This document shows positions 53,577 to 61,495 of a stretch of 61,495 bases of DNA, piece by piece. Location of the stretch: positions 1 to 61,495 of the forward strand of contig CAYWTL010000004.1 of the NCBI GenBank assembly GCA_964460245.1, given 5' to 3'. The DNA is from JAXDBM01 sp964460245 (lineage in GTDB: Bacteria; Desulfobacterota; Syntrophia; Syntrophales; Fen-1087). The notes under the pieces were generated by a model. It was not told the DNA's origin and did not search any database. It saw only the letters and a program-made list of their open reading frames with translations. How positions within the stretch are numbered: the first letter of the stretch is position 1; every line of letters starts with the position of its first letter. A program made the position numbers and the translations under genes.

Positions 53577-54013
53577 AAACACCTGAAAATTATGTTGGAA
53601 GCAAAATCAAGGCTGACTTGAATACATTGCCAGTCACCGTCATCAATAAAGATACCGATAAAAAAATTGTCTATTGCCAAAGATATGAGCCCAAGAAATT
53701 GGGCAGCGAAGAACATAGACGGTTTTTTGAGGCCGGTGCTGCAGCATACGAAATTTATGTAATTTGCTCCAACAATAAGATTGACATCATCAACCACAGG
53801 ATTGAGCAACTGCAATGCTCCCATCATTCTCACGCACCTCATAGCGCTCCGGCGTGGATCTTTCCAGAAGGTGCGATGTTCGACATCGAATGGGATGAAA
53901 TAATCCTACCTGTACGCAAACGCATGCTGAAACTATTGGATGCTTTTGTCTGTGCACCTATCAAGCCAAAGAGAGCAGCCACGAAGCGGACTCCAAAAGC
54001 TACAAATGAATGA
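53573..54013 (+). CDS. Hypothetical small protein of the restriction operon, 146 aa
   Basis: 146 residues, ATG 53573 overlapping the previous stop by four bases. Start MKTPENYVGSKIKADLNTLP, a His-rich patch (QCSHHSHAPHSAPAW) and a basic C-terminus (KPKRAATKRTPKATNE). No motif I know. Position suggests a specificity, regulatory or inhibitor role. Confidence 0.6.
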   Translation: MKTPENYVGSKIKADLNTLPVTVINKDTDKKIVYCQRYEPKKLGSEEHRRFFEAGAAAYEIYVICSNNKIDIINHRIEQLQCSHHSHAPHSAPAWIFPEGAMFDIEWDEIILPVRKRMLKLLDAFVCAPIKPKRAATKRTPKATNE

Positions 54014-54039
54014 ATCCAAACATTTTATGAGGTGAACAG

Positions 54040-57000
54040 ATGACCATCCAAGATGTCATTGTCCTTGATCATTCGTTTGAATTATTCATCCCTACCCAAT
54101 GTATCTGTGGACAGGATATCGAAACGAACCTGAGGAATGAGTACCTTGACCATACCAAGAGAAAGCTTCATGGTTGGTTCGGTGGTGCTACGGTCAAACC
54201 GGTAAACGGCATCTGGAAACTACCGGACGACAGCATTGCCGATGAAAAGGTGGATATAGTCGAATCACTCGCCTCGGAAGAGGCTTATGCTGATCATTTT
54301 GACGATATCAAGCAGCTGGCGGTCCAAGTCGCCGACAGACTATCACAGGACAGGGTTCTGCTGAAGGTTGATGGCAGGGGTTTTCTTTTTCCCCGTTCGG
54401 ATACAAGGGCAAAATGCCATCACAATGAAAGAACTCAACCTTCCGATCCCCATCCTGTTCCTGATGCAAAAGATAATCTTGTCTCTATATATTACTCCTT
54501 GGCGCGATTATCGACCCTTCGTGACGCCCGCAATCTGTTCTGCAATGTCCTTAATTATAAACTGGTCCGCTCCGAGGTGCCTTCTTATAATAAGTGGCCA
54601 TCTTCTTTACGATCCTTGCTAATAGAATCTCCCGAGATAATTGCAGAGACGAATGGCTTCAAAATCGTATATCTACACCTTATAGCCGATGGCTTGCGTC
54701 GTGGTGCCGAAAGGCAAATCGTCCAGCGTTTTTATCAAGATGATCCCTCGTTCTGCGGCCTTTTTGTTGTGTCTGATGCTGACTTAAAGGCTTGGGAATT
54801 TATCAGTGCAAAAAATCAGAGTGACGGTTCACGAAAACTTCTTCTTCGCAGGATGCGGGTAGGAACTGAATCAGTCCGCACCGCCACTGAACGCATTGCA
54901 TTGGTCCAGATAGCTGAAACGGAAGAAAAGACAATCACTGCTGCTGAGTTGCAAACAAGGCATGACGCAGCATTTGATGTGGGTACAGTAACAAAACAAT
55001 TCTATCGTGAACTTTCCGACTGGTACTTCTGGGCACTAAGGCATGTCCGTTTTCCCAAAGATGCACCCAAGGAGGATGATGGGCACGACCATATCAGTGT
55101 GATCCGAATGATTACACGTTTGATCTTCTGCTGGTTTGTGAAAGAAAAAGGTCTTATTCCGGAGTTGTTATTCGATCAGCGTCGACTGGATAAATTGCTC
55201 GACGGGTTTGCGCCAAATAAGGAAGCAAGAAAAAATTCTGTCTTCTACAAGGCAATCCTGCAAAATTTGTTCTTCGCCACGCTGAATACCGAGATGGACA
55301 AGCGAGGATGGGCAAAGGATGAGCAGAACTTCATGGCACACAGTCTTTACCGCCATCGAGATTTGTTTGACAATCCCAGCGGAGCGTTGGCGTTGTTCAA
55401 GAACATCCCATTCCTCAACGGCGGCTTGTTCGAGTGCCTTGATAAGGATCTGGGCGAAAAACACAATCCGCGTTATGTGCGAATTGACGGATTTTCCCGA
55501 CGTCCGGATAGCCAGCCGGTTGTGCCGGATTTCCTGTTCTTTGGGCCTGAGCGCGAAGAAGACCTCAGCGAGGACTATGGCGACAAGAAGTTTAGAAAGG
55601 TTCGCGTCCGCGGGCTTATCCACACATTTAATCGATACCACTTCACGATTGAAGAAAATACCCCTCTTGAGCAAGAAGTAGCGCTTGATCCGGAGCTGTC
55701 TGGAAAAGTGTTCGAGAACCTGCTCGCTGCCTACAACCCCGAAACCGGTGCCACGGCGCGTAAACAGACAGGCTCATTCTTCACACCGCGCGAAATCGTG
55801 GATTACATGGTGGACGAAGCATTGATCGCTTACTTGAAGGGGATTTTAACCACAGAGGATCCAGAAGTCACGGAGAAGAAACTCCGAAGGCTGCTGTCAT
55901 GGGAAGACAGCGGCCACGATTTTAGCGCACAAGAAACCGAGGCGCTGATTGCCGCGATTGACAGGTTGAAGACGCTGGATCCGGCAGTGGGCTCAGGGGC
56001 GTTCCCGATGGGTCTGCTCCACAAGCTGGTATTTGTTCTCGGAAAGCTTGATCCACGCAACGAGCAGTGGGAGAAACGGCAAATCCAACGTGTAAGCGAC
56101 GCGATTGCTACGGCAGAGAGGATTCAAGATGCAGCCATCCGTGAACGAACGGTCAAGGAAATGGAACAACAGATTGTTGGCATCGAAGAGGCCTTCGAGC
56201 GTAATGAACTGGATTACGGTCGCAAACTCTACCTGATCGAAAACTGTCTCTATGGCGTGGACATCCAGCCCATCGCAATCCAGATTTGCAAGATGCGTTT
56301 TTTCATCTCGCTTATCGCTCATCAACGAATAGATCGGAAAGCACCAAATCTCGGCGTGCGGCCACTGCCAAACTTGGAGACCAAGTTCGTCGCTGCCAAC
56401 ACGCTAATTGGGATAGAGAAACCAAAACAGGCACCGTTTCGCAATCCACAGATTGAAGGCAAAGAAGCGGAACTCCGACGCGTCCGAGAACGGCATTTCA
56501 CAGCACGGACCCTATCGGCCAAGGCCAAGTGTCGGGAGCAGGACAAGAAACTGCGGATCGAAATCGCTGAACTGCTCCGGAAGGACGGTTGGGGCGATAC
56601 CACAGCAAGACAACTCGCCGCTTGGGACCCTTATGATCAGAATGCTTCCGCGCCGTTCTTCGATGCTGAGTGGATGTTCGGGATTACTGATGGATTTGAT
56701 GTGTTGATTGGGAATCCACCGTATATCAGTCATGATAAACTACAGAACAAGAAACTCACAAAAGATCTTTATGATTCATATGAACCTTTTGCAGACATCT
56801 ACTGTTATTTCATTGAAATTGGTGTCAAGCTTCTTAATCACCATGGGATTCTTGACCTTATTACCTCGAACTCATATTTACGTGCGGAATACGGCTCGCC
56901 GCTAAGACAGTGGCTTCGCAAGAAAATTTACCTAAGCCAAATTATCAATATCGAGGGCACTCAAGTTTTCGATAGCGCGATTGTGAATGTTGCGATCCTT

Positions 57001-57954
57001 ATTGCCACCGTAGATCGGTCAGTTTCAGAATCCTTATGCCTTGTTGTTAATGCTGCATTTGAAGGCAGCGAAAGTTTCGCACAGTTCGTGCGTACTAATG
57101 GGTTTTTATGTCCTCAGGCGGCATTTGACTCAAAGTCATGGAATCTTGCCAGCACCAAACATCTAGCACTACAGAGAAAGATTGAATCGCATGGAACAAG
57201 TTTGGAGAAGCTCGGTGCAAAAATCAGGCTCGGGTTGGCAACAGGCTATAATGATGCATTTATCATTAATAACCGTAAACGCCGAGAATTAATCAATGCA
57301 AATCCTCGAACAAAACAAATCATAAAACCGATTCTGCGTGGCAGAGATATTTCCCGATATAAGTATACTACTGCTGACCAATATATTTTGCTGACGAAGA
57401 ACGGCATAGATGTTCAAACAGAATATCCTGAAATTTACAAACATCTAGATTCATTTGGGGATGTGTTCAGAAAACGAGGCGCAAGGGGTATCCATTGGAC
57501 TAACTTGCGCGCATGTGCCTTCTTCGAGGATTTTAAACTGGAGAAGATTATCTGGATTGAGCTTTCCGACGTCGGTCGTTTCGCGTTGTGTTCTGAGGAG
57601 GTTTATCTCCTGAACTCGGCATATTTCATGATTGTTCCGCCCAAGTTTGATGCCAAGTACATACTGGGTGTGTTGAACTCGCGTATCATTCGCTTTTATT
57701 TGAGTCAGATTGCCGAGACGAGTGGCATGGGCACAAGTCGGTGGATCAACAACTATGTGAAGGAATTCCCAATTCCGTCTGCGCCGCAGATGGTGGTGGA
57801 TACAATCATAGTTCTTGTTACACGTATCATCTCTACTAAGGCGTCTGATTCAAAGGCGGATACATCAGCATTGGAGCGAGAGATAGACAAGTTGCTATAT
57901 AAGCTTTACGGTCTAACGAATGAAGAGATCCATATTGTTGAGGAAGCTAGGTGA
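54040..57954 (+). CDS. Eco57I-type N6-adenine DNA methyltransferase (possible type IIG enzyme)
   Basis: 1304 residues. Motif I LDPAVGSGAFPMGLL (about 648) and motif IV LIGNPPYISHDKL (about 890) place it in the gamma-class N6-adenine methylases (COG1002). Following the MTase core, residues about 1000-1300 form a target-recognition-like region with KTDxxP-like ends. The first 550 residues are unassigned and could hold a nuclease, but I see no clear catalytic triad. ATG 54040 has GAGGTGAAC upstream. Comparable methylases are drmMI of DISARM and type IIG enzymes; the downstream helicase favours a multi-subunit system. Confidence 0.85.
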   Translation: MTIQDVIVLDHSFELFIPTQCICGQDIETNLRNEYLDHTKRKLHGWFGGATVKPVNGIWKLPDDSIADEKVDIVESLASEEAYADHFDDIKQLAVQVADRLSQDRVLLKVDGRGFLFPRSDTRAKCHHNERTQPSDPHPVPDAKDNLVSIYYSLARLSTLRDARNLFCNVLNYKLVRSEVPSYNKWPSSLRSLLIESPEIIAETNGFKIVYLHLIADGLRRGAERQIVQRFYQDDPSFCGLFVVSDADLKAWEFISAKNQSDGSRKLLLRRMRVGTESVRTATERIALVQIAETEEKTITAAELQTRHDAAFDVGTVTKQFYRELSDWYFWALRHVRFPKDAPKEDDGHDHISVIRMITRLIFCWFVKEKGLIPELLFDQRRLDKLLDGFAPNKEARKNSVFYKAILQNLFFATLNTEMDKRGWAKDEQNFMAHSLYRHRDLFDNPSGALALFKNIPFLNGGLFECLDKDLGEKHNPRYVRIDGFSRRPDSQPVVPDFLFFGPEREEDLSEDYGDKKFRKVRVRGLIHTFNRYHFTIEENTPLEQEVALDPELSGKVFENLLAAYNPETGATARKQTGSFFTPREIVDYMVDEALIAYLKGILTTEDPEVTEKKLRRLLSWEDSGHDFSAQETEALIAAIDRLKTLDPAVGSGAFPMGLLHKLVFVLGKLDPRNEQWEKRQIQRVSDAIATAERIQDAAIRERTVKEMEQQIVGIEEAFERNELDYGRKLYLIENCLYGVDIQPIAIQICKMRFFISLIAHQRIDRKAPNLGVRPLPNLETKFVAANTLIGIEKPKQAPFRNPQIEGKEAELRRVRERHFTARTLSAKAKCREQDKKLRIEIAELLRKDGWGDTTARQLAAWDPYDQNASAPFFDAEWMFGITDGFDVLIGNPPYISHDKLQNKKLTKDLYDSYEPFADIYCYFIEIGVKLLNHHGILDLITSNSYLRAEYGSPLRQWLRKKIYLSQIINIEGTQVFDSAIVNVAILIATVDRSVSESLCLVVNAAFEGSESFAQFVRTNGFLCPQAAFDSKSWNLASTKHLALQRKIESHGTSLEKLGAKIRLGLATGYNDAFIINNRKRRELINANPRTKQIIKPILRGRDISRYKYTTADQYILLTKNGIDVQTEYPEIYKHLDSFGDVFRKRGARGIHWTNLRACAFFEDFKLEKIIWIELSDVGRFALCSEEVYLLNSAYFMIVPPKFDAKYILGVLNSRIIRFYLSQIAETSGMGTSRWINNYVKEFPIPSAPQMVVDTIIVLVTRIISTKASDSKADTSALEREIDKLLYKLYGLTNEEIHIVEEAR

Positions 57955-57960
57955 GAAACA

Positions 57961-60900
57961 ATGCCCACCCACGACATCATCGACAACCGTTCTGAACGCC
58001 TTGTTGAACACATAAACCAGATCCTTCCCACTGCCGAGCAGGCGAAGATTGCAGTCGGGTACTTCTTCCTTTCCGGTTTTGAATCGGTTGCCGCCAATCT
58101 CGATGGTATAAAAAAGATGCGGTTGCTGATCGGTAATACGACGAGCCGTGAGACGATCGAGCAGATAAGCGAAGGATACAAGCGTCTTGATCTGGCCCAA
58201 GCGGCTGAAGAGAGGGAGCGGTTTCTCACCAAATCGGATCAGAAATCACGCAAGATCTTCACGTCACAGAATATCCAGCGCAGTATTGAGCTGATGGACC
58301 AGACGGACAATGGTGAGCTTCTTGTCCGCAAGTTCATACGGATGATAGAGGAAAGGCGTCTTGAGGTGCGCCTTTACACCAAGGGACGTTTACACGCCAA
58401 GGCCTATATCTTTGACTATCCCTCTGAAGGTCATTACGAGCCCGGGATCGCAATCATTGGTTCGTCTAACCTGACACTGGCCGGCTTGACGCACAATACT
58501 GAACTGAATGTCGTGGTGCACGGCACGGAGAACCACCATCGGCTTTCCCAATGGTTCGAGGAGCTGTGGGGGGATACCGTCGAGTTTGACGAGACGCTAA
58601 TGCAGGAGCTGAAATCTTCTTGGGCAGCAGCGCTCGCCAAACCGTATGATATCTACATGAAGACACTTCATGCCCTCGTGGCCGACCGGTTGGAGGGGGG
58701 AGACAGGTCTGAAATTCTTCTTGATGATGAGATCACCCGCAGTCTGGCCGATTTCCAGAAAGCGGCAGTGCGTCAAGCGATCCAAATGATCCGTGATTTT
58801 GGTGGTGTTTTTATCTCCGATGTCGTGGGTCTGGGGAAGAGCTACATAGGGGCCGGGATCTTGAAACAATTTAGCCGGGTGGAGGGTGCCCGACCGCTGA
58901 TAATTTGCCCCAAGCCACTTGAAGAGATGTGGGTCGATTACAATGAGACTTTTGACCTGAACGCTGTTGTTCTTCCGATGAGCATGTTGCAGGCTGACAC
59001 ATCCATTCTAGATAATAAAAAGTACAAAGACCGGGATTTCATTCTGATCGACGAAAGCCACAACTTTCGTCACCATACAACCCAGAAATATGAGGTGATG
59101 CAGGATTTTCTTATGCGTGGTTCCCGCAGGGTGTGCCTACTCACGGCAACTCCCCGCAATAAAAGCGCCAATGATTTGTATCACCAGATAAAACTGTTCC
59201 ACCATGATGACATCACCGATATCCCGATTGATCCTCCCAACTTGAAGGAGTATTTCAAGGACATTGAAAAAGGTGAGCGTAGGCTTCAGGACCTGCTTGT
59301 ACATATTCTGATCAGACGCACCCGCAAGCATATCCTCAGATGGTATGGTTTTGCACTTGATACAGGGGTGGCGTTGCGTGAATTGTCCGATAGTCAGGTT
59401 AGAAAATACATTGACGGCAGGGCTAAAGCTTATGTCATGGTTGCAGGTCGACACCAGTTCTTTCCAAAACGGGAACTGGAAACACTCCGTTACAGTATCG
59501 AGGATACATACGATGGACTATATGCTACCCTTCGGAAATATCTGGGTCGATCTGCTGGTGAGCGTTACACACCCAAGGCAGGACAGGAGTTGACATATGC
59601 CCGTTATGGCCTGTGGCATTATGTTCTGCCGCACAAACGCGAGAAGGATCCATATAGGGAGCTTCATCGTGCCGGGATAAACCTGCGAGGGCTCATCCGG
59701 GTCATGCTTTTCAAACGGTTTGAGTCGAGCGTTCATGCTTTCCGCGAGTCATTGAAGCGACTGGAGCGGATACACGGAGTCTTCCTTGATATGCTCGACA
59801 AGGGGATAATGCCTGCCGGGGAAGAGGCGCAGAAACTGCTTTATGAATCTGATAGCTATGACGATTCGGAACTTGAGGACCGTTTGCGGGCCTTGCCGGG
59901 CCAGTATGCGGTGGAAGATTTTGATATTGCCAGATTGAGAAAACACATTGAAGCGGATCAGGAACTCATCGGCAAGATGATCCAGCTCGTGGAACCAATC
60001 ACCCCGGAGAAGGATGCCAAACTTCAGGTTCTAATGCGTGGGCTTGCGGGTAAAATTCCTCAAAAGACCGGCAAGGTGCTAATCTTTACCCAATTTGCTG
60101 ACACTGCCCAGTATCTGTTCGACAATCTTAATCCCGGCAATGTGCGCGACGATATTGAATCAATCTATGGGACCGGCAAAAGTAAAGCAAGGATTGCTGC
60201 TCGTTTTGCGCCACAGGCAAACAAGCACGTTCGACTGCATGAAGGCGATTCCGAAATCCGCATTCTGGTATCAACGGATGTCATGTCTGAAGGTCTTAAT
60301 CTTCAGGATGGTGACGTTATTTTGAATTATGATTTACATTGGAATCCGGTACGCCTGATACAGCGCTTTGGCCGCATTGACCGAATTGGCTCCGAAAATG
60401 AAGCCATCTGGGGCTATAACTTCCTGCCGGAAACCAAGCTCGACAAAAACCTTGGTTTAACTGCAATCCTGCGTGCCCGCATCAGCGAAATCCATGAGAC
60501 GATCGGTGAAGATTCTGCCATTCTGGACAAGAGCGAAGAGCTTAACGAAGATGCAATGTTTGCCATTTATGAGAAAAAGAATGATGGCCAACTTGAGCTG
60601 TTTGAGGATGATGCTGAGGGCTATATCGATCTGAACGAGGCAGAAGAGATCCTGCGCAGCCTGCAGATGGAGGATCAGGAAGAGTTCGAGCGTATTGCAA
60701 ATCTACGTGATGGCATTCGATCCTCTCAGGTGCGAATATCAGGTCATGGGACGTATGTCTTCTGTCAGGCCGGACGCTACCAACAGGTCATGCTTTTCGA
60801 CGATGAGGGAAAAGTCGTTTCACGGGACATCCCGACAGTCATCAACCGAATCAAGTGCTCCAAGGAAGAACCGATAGCGGTTTTGCCGAAGTTGCATAAT

Positions 60901-61287
60901 CAGCAGGTAATGATGGCTCAGAAGATGTTTGCCGAAGAGGTAAAACACCGTCAAGCCAGCCAGCAGTATGGCCTTCAATTGACCGTGCAGCAGCGTTACG
61001 TTCTGAGGGAATTGAGGGCACTTTATGTGCAGGTTGATGATGATGTTGATCTTAGAGGGCAGATCACGATCATTGAAAAAGCATTCAAGCTGCCGATGAC
61101 TACGGCCGTAAAAAAACAGGTCAATGTTCTGCGACGGAATGGAGTGATTGGCCGAAATCTGCTCAGGATACTGACGGATATTTACCATGAATACGGTATG
61201 AAAGATTTCGAGCTGTTGCAACGCACATCATATGAGGTTGAGACAGATAATATCCCTCGCATCATCTGCAGCGAAGCCTTGGTGTGA
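57961..61287 (+). CDS. SNF2-type helicase with N-terminal PLD nuclease domain
   Basis: 1108 residues. Residues about 1-210: PLD-like domain with LHAKAYIFD and IIGSSNLTLAG (one HKD-type motif, so a dimer may be needed). Residues about 260-800: SF2 ATPase with VVGLGKSYIGAG, LIDESHNFRHH and LLTATPRNK, then VSTDVMSEGLNLQDGDVILN and RLIQRFGRIDRIGS. C-terminal 250 residues: unassigned. It probably couples translocation to cleavage in the restriction operon, next to the methyltransferase (six bases between the genes). DrmD and DrmC of DISARM have similar parts on separate chains. Confidence 0.87.
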   Translation: MPTHDIIDNRSERLVEHINQILPTAEQAKIAVGYFFLSGFESVAANLDGIKKMRLLIGNTTSRETIEQISEGYKRLDLAQAAEERERFLTKSDQKSRKIFTSQNIQRSIELMDQTDNGELLVRKFIRMIEERRLEVRLYTKGRLHAKAYIFDYPSEGHYEPGIAIIGSSNLTLAGLTHNTELNVVVHGTENHHRLSQWFEELWGDTVEFDETLMQELKSSWAAALAKPYDIYMKTLHALVADRLEGGDRSEILLDDEITRSLADFQKAAVRQAIQMIRDFGGVFISDVVGLGKSYIGAGILKQFSRVEGARPLIICPKPLEEMWVDYNETFDLNAVVLPMSMLQADTSILDNKKYKDRDFILIDESHNFRHHTTQKYEVMQDFLMRGSRRVCLLTATPRNKSANDLYHQIKLFHHDDITDIPIDPPNLKEYFKDIEKGERRLQDLLVHILIRRTRKHILRWYGFALDTGVALRELSDSQVRKYIDGRAKAYVMVAGRHQFFPKRELETLRYSIEDTYDGLYATLRKYLGRSAGERYTPKAGQELTYARYGLWHYVLPHKREKDPYRELHRAGINLRGLIRVMLFKRFESSVHAFRESLKRLERIHGVFLDMLDKGIMPAGEEAQKLLYESDSYDDSELEDRLRALPGQYAVEDFDIARLRKHIEADQELIGKMIQLVEPITPEKDAKLQVLMRGLAGKIPQKTGKVLIFTQFADTAQYLFDNLNPGNVRDDIESIYGTGKSKARIAARFAPQANKHVRLHEGDSEIRILVSTDVMSEGLNLQDGDVILNYDLHWNPVRLIQRFGRIDRIGSENEAIWGYNFLPETKLDKNLGLTAILRARISEIHETIGEDSAILDKSEELNEDAMFAIYEKKNDGQLELFEDDAEGYIDLNEAEEILRSLQMEDQEEFERIANLRDGIRSSQVRISGHGTYVFCQAGRYQQVMLFDDEGKVVSRDIPTVINRIKCSKEEPIAVLPKLHNQQVMMAQKMFAEEVKHRQASQQYGLQLTVQQRYVLRELRALYVQVDDDVDLRGQITIIEKAFKLPMTTAVKKQVNVLRRNGVIGRNLLRILTDIYHEYGMKDFELLQRTSYEVETDNIPRIICSEALV

Positions 61288-61309
61288 TCCGAGGAGGCTT
61301 ACAATTGGA

Positions 61310-61447
61310 ATGACCGACTTCGAGAAAGATTTCGTGAATGAGGAACCAAAAACGTATTACGCCGTCCTTGGTTTCAATGAACAGGGTCGGGACTGGATTG
61401 GTATTGACCCAATCGTTACCGATCGGCCAGTTTATGCTCCTATGTGA
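61310..61447 (+). CDS. Short gene, probably truncated by a mobile element
   Basis: 45 residues (MTDFEKDFVNEEPKTYYAVL to VTDRPVYAPM). The ribosome site GAGGAGG is 13 bases upstream of the ATG at 61310, longer than usual. The frame ends three residues after the point where IS-like repeats begin, so the original gene was probably longer. Family not recognised. It follows the helicase by 22 nt and may be the fifth gene of that operon. Confidence 0.5.
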   Translation: MTDFEKDFVNEEPKTYYAVLGFNEQGRDWIGIDPIVTDRPVYAPM

Positions 61448-61495
61448 ATCGGCATGCAATAATGACCCACCTTTTGGCATAATCGGCATCCAAAA
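61443..61495. mobile_element. Possible end of an IS21-like element (cut by the window edge)
   Basis: From TGTGAATC at 61443 the sequence contains two direct repeats AATCGGCATnCAA at 61447-61459 and 61481-61493 (34 bp apart), with TGACCCACC between. Multiple short repeats near the terminus beginning with TG are typical of IS21-family ends. No transposase is visible. Confidence 0.35.

Noticed and set aside
54368..54622. A separate small gene inside the methyltransferase
   Set aside because: It is an alternative frame of a continuous 1304-residue reading with consistent motifs.

Overview
The window reads as a draft contig from an anaerobic, Desulfobacterota-like (former Deltaproteobacteria) genome. 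Indicators are a tungsten aldehyde:ferredoxin oxidoreductase next to an iron alcohol dehydrogenase and a CaiB/BaiF CoA-transferase, a PAS/sigma-54 activator, paired NifX/NifB-like proteins with a DUF5320-type partner, a DUF2889 protein, HD-GYP proteins, and a flavodiiron protein behind a TTGAC-n4-GTCAA site. The lineage is inferred from gene content. A run of ten Ns inside one gene (45419-45428) shows it is an unfinished assembly.

From about 1 to 39.6 kb the DNA is GC-rich by eye and looks like ordinary chromosome. 1-2.9 kb: a truncated membrane protein, a DUF5320-like gene interrupted by an in-frame TGA, two NifX-like proteins and an exported rhodanese. 3.0-8.95 kb: a tightly packed minus-strand run (hypothetical, LysM/SLT transglycosylase, SDR epimerase, Cys-rich small protein, biotin carboxylase-BCCP fusion, PAS-sigma-54 regulator). 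9.0-13.8 kb: two convergent HD-GYP proteins, two MORN-repeat proteins (one with a long charged helix encoded by 141-bp tandem repeats) and a ribbon-helix-helix protein with GTTAC/GTAAC operator-like sites. 14.0-18.7 kb: an ABC exporter with a LolA-like partner, a methyltransferase and a Nudix-RsbRD fusion. 18.7-26.4 kb: a MutT-like protein, a methyltransferase, and an overlapping set made of a broken terpene-cyclase-like remnant, a disulfide-reductase/STAS/C-terminal-domain fusion, a phytoene-desaturase-like oxidoreductase and a metallo-beta-lactamase lipoprotein. 26.6-31.4 kb: a cNMP-binding protein, two transporters, a DUF2889 protein and an outer-membrane barrel. 31.6-36.8 kb: alcohol/aldehyde/acyl-CoA metabolism. 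37.8-39.6 kb: an NO/O2-defence pair (flavodiiron protein and hemerythrin).

At 40.37 kb the character changes. A 3' half of tRNA-Lys (40368-40412) beside a truncated flavoprotein gene marks what looks like one end of a genomic island that runs to the right edge. Base composition becomes visibly more AT-rich, mainly from about 51 kb onward, and the genes become defence-like. The island holds two modules. Module A (50.9-40.6 kb, minus strand) is a packed run of a zinc-ribbon protein, a 1655-residue SF1 helicase with a C-terminal DUF559/Vsr-like nuclease domain, an Hsp70-TPR ATPase, a UvrD-like helicase and an unrecognised 486-residue protein. This is my best candidate for an undescribed system. 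Module B (52.9-61.3 kb, plus strand) is a PD-(D/E)XK-like protein, a small protein, a 1304-residue Eco57I-type adenine methyltransferase and a PLD-SNF2 helicase, i.e. a restriction-modification or DISARM-related set. The last 50 bases carry two direct repeats that may be the end of an IS21-type element cutting a fifth gene.
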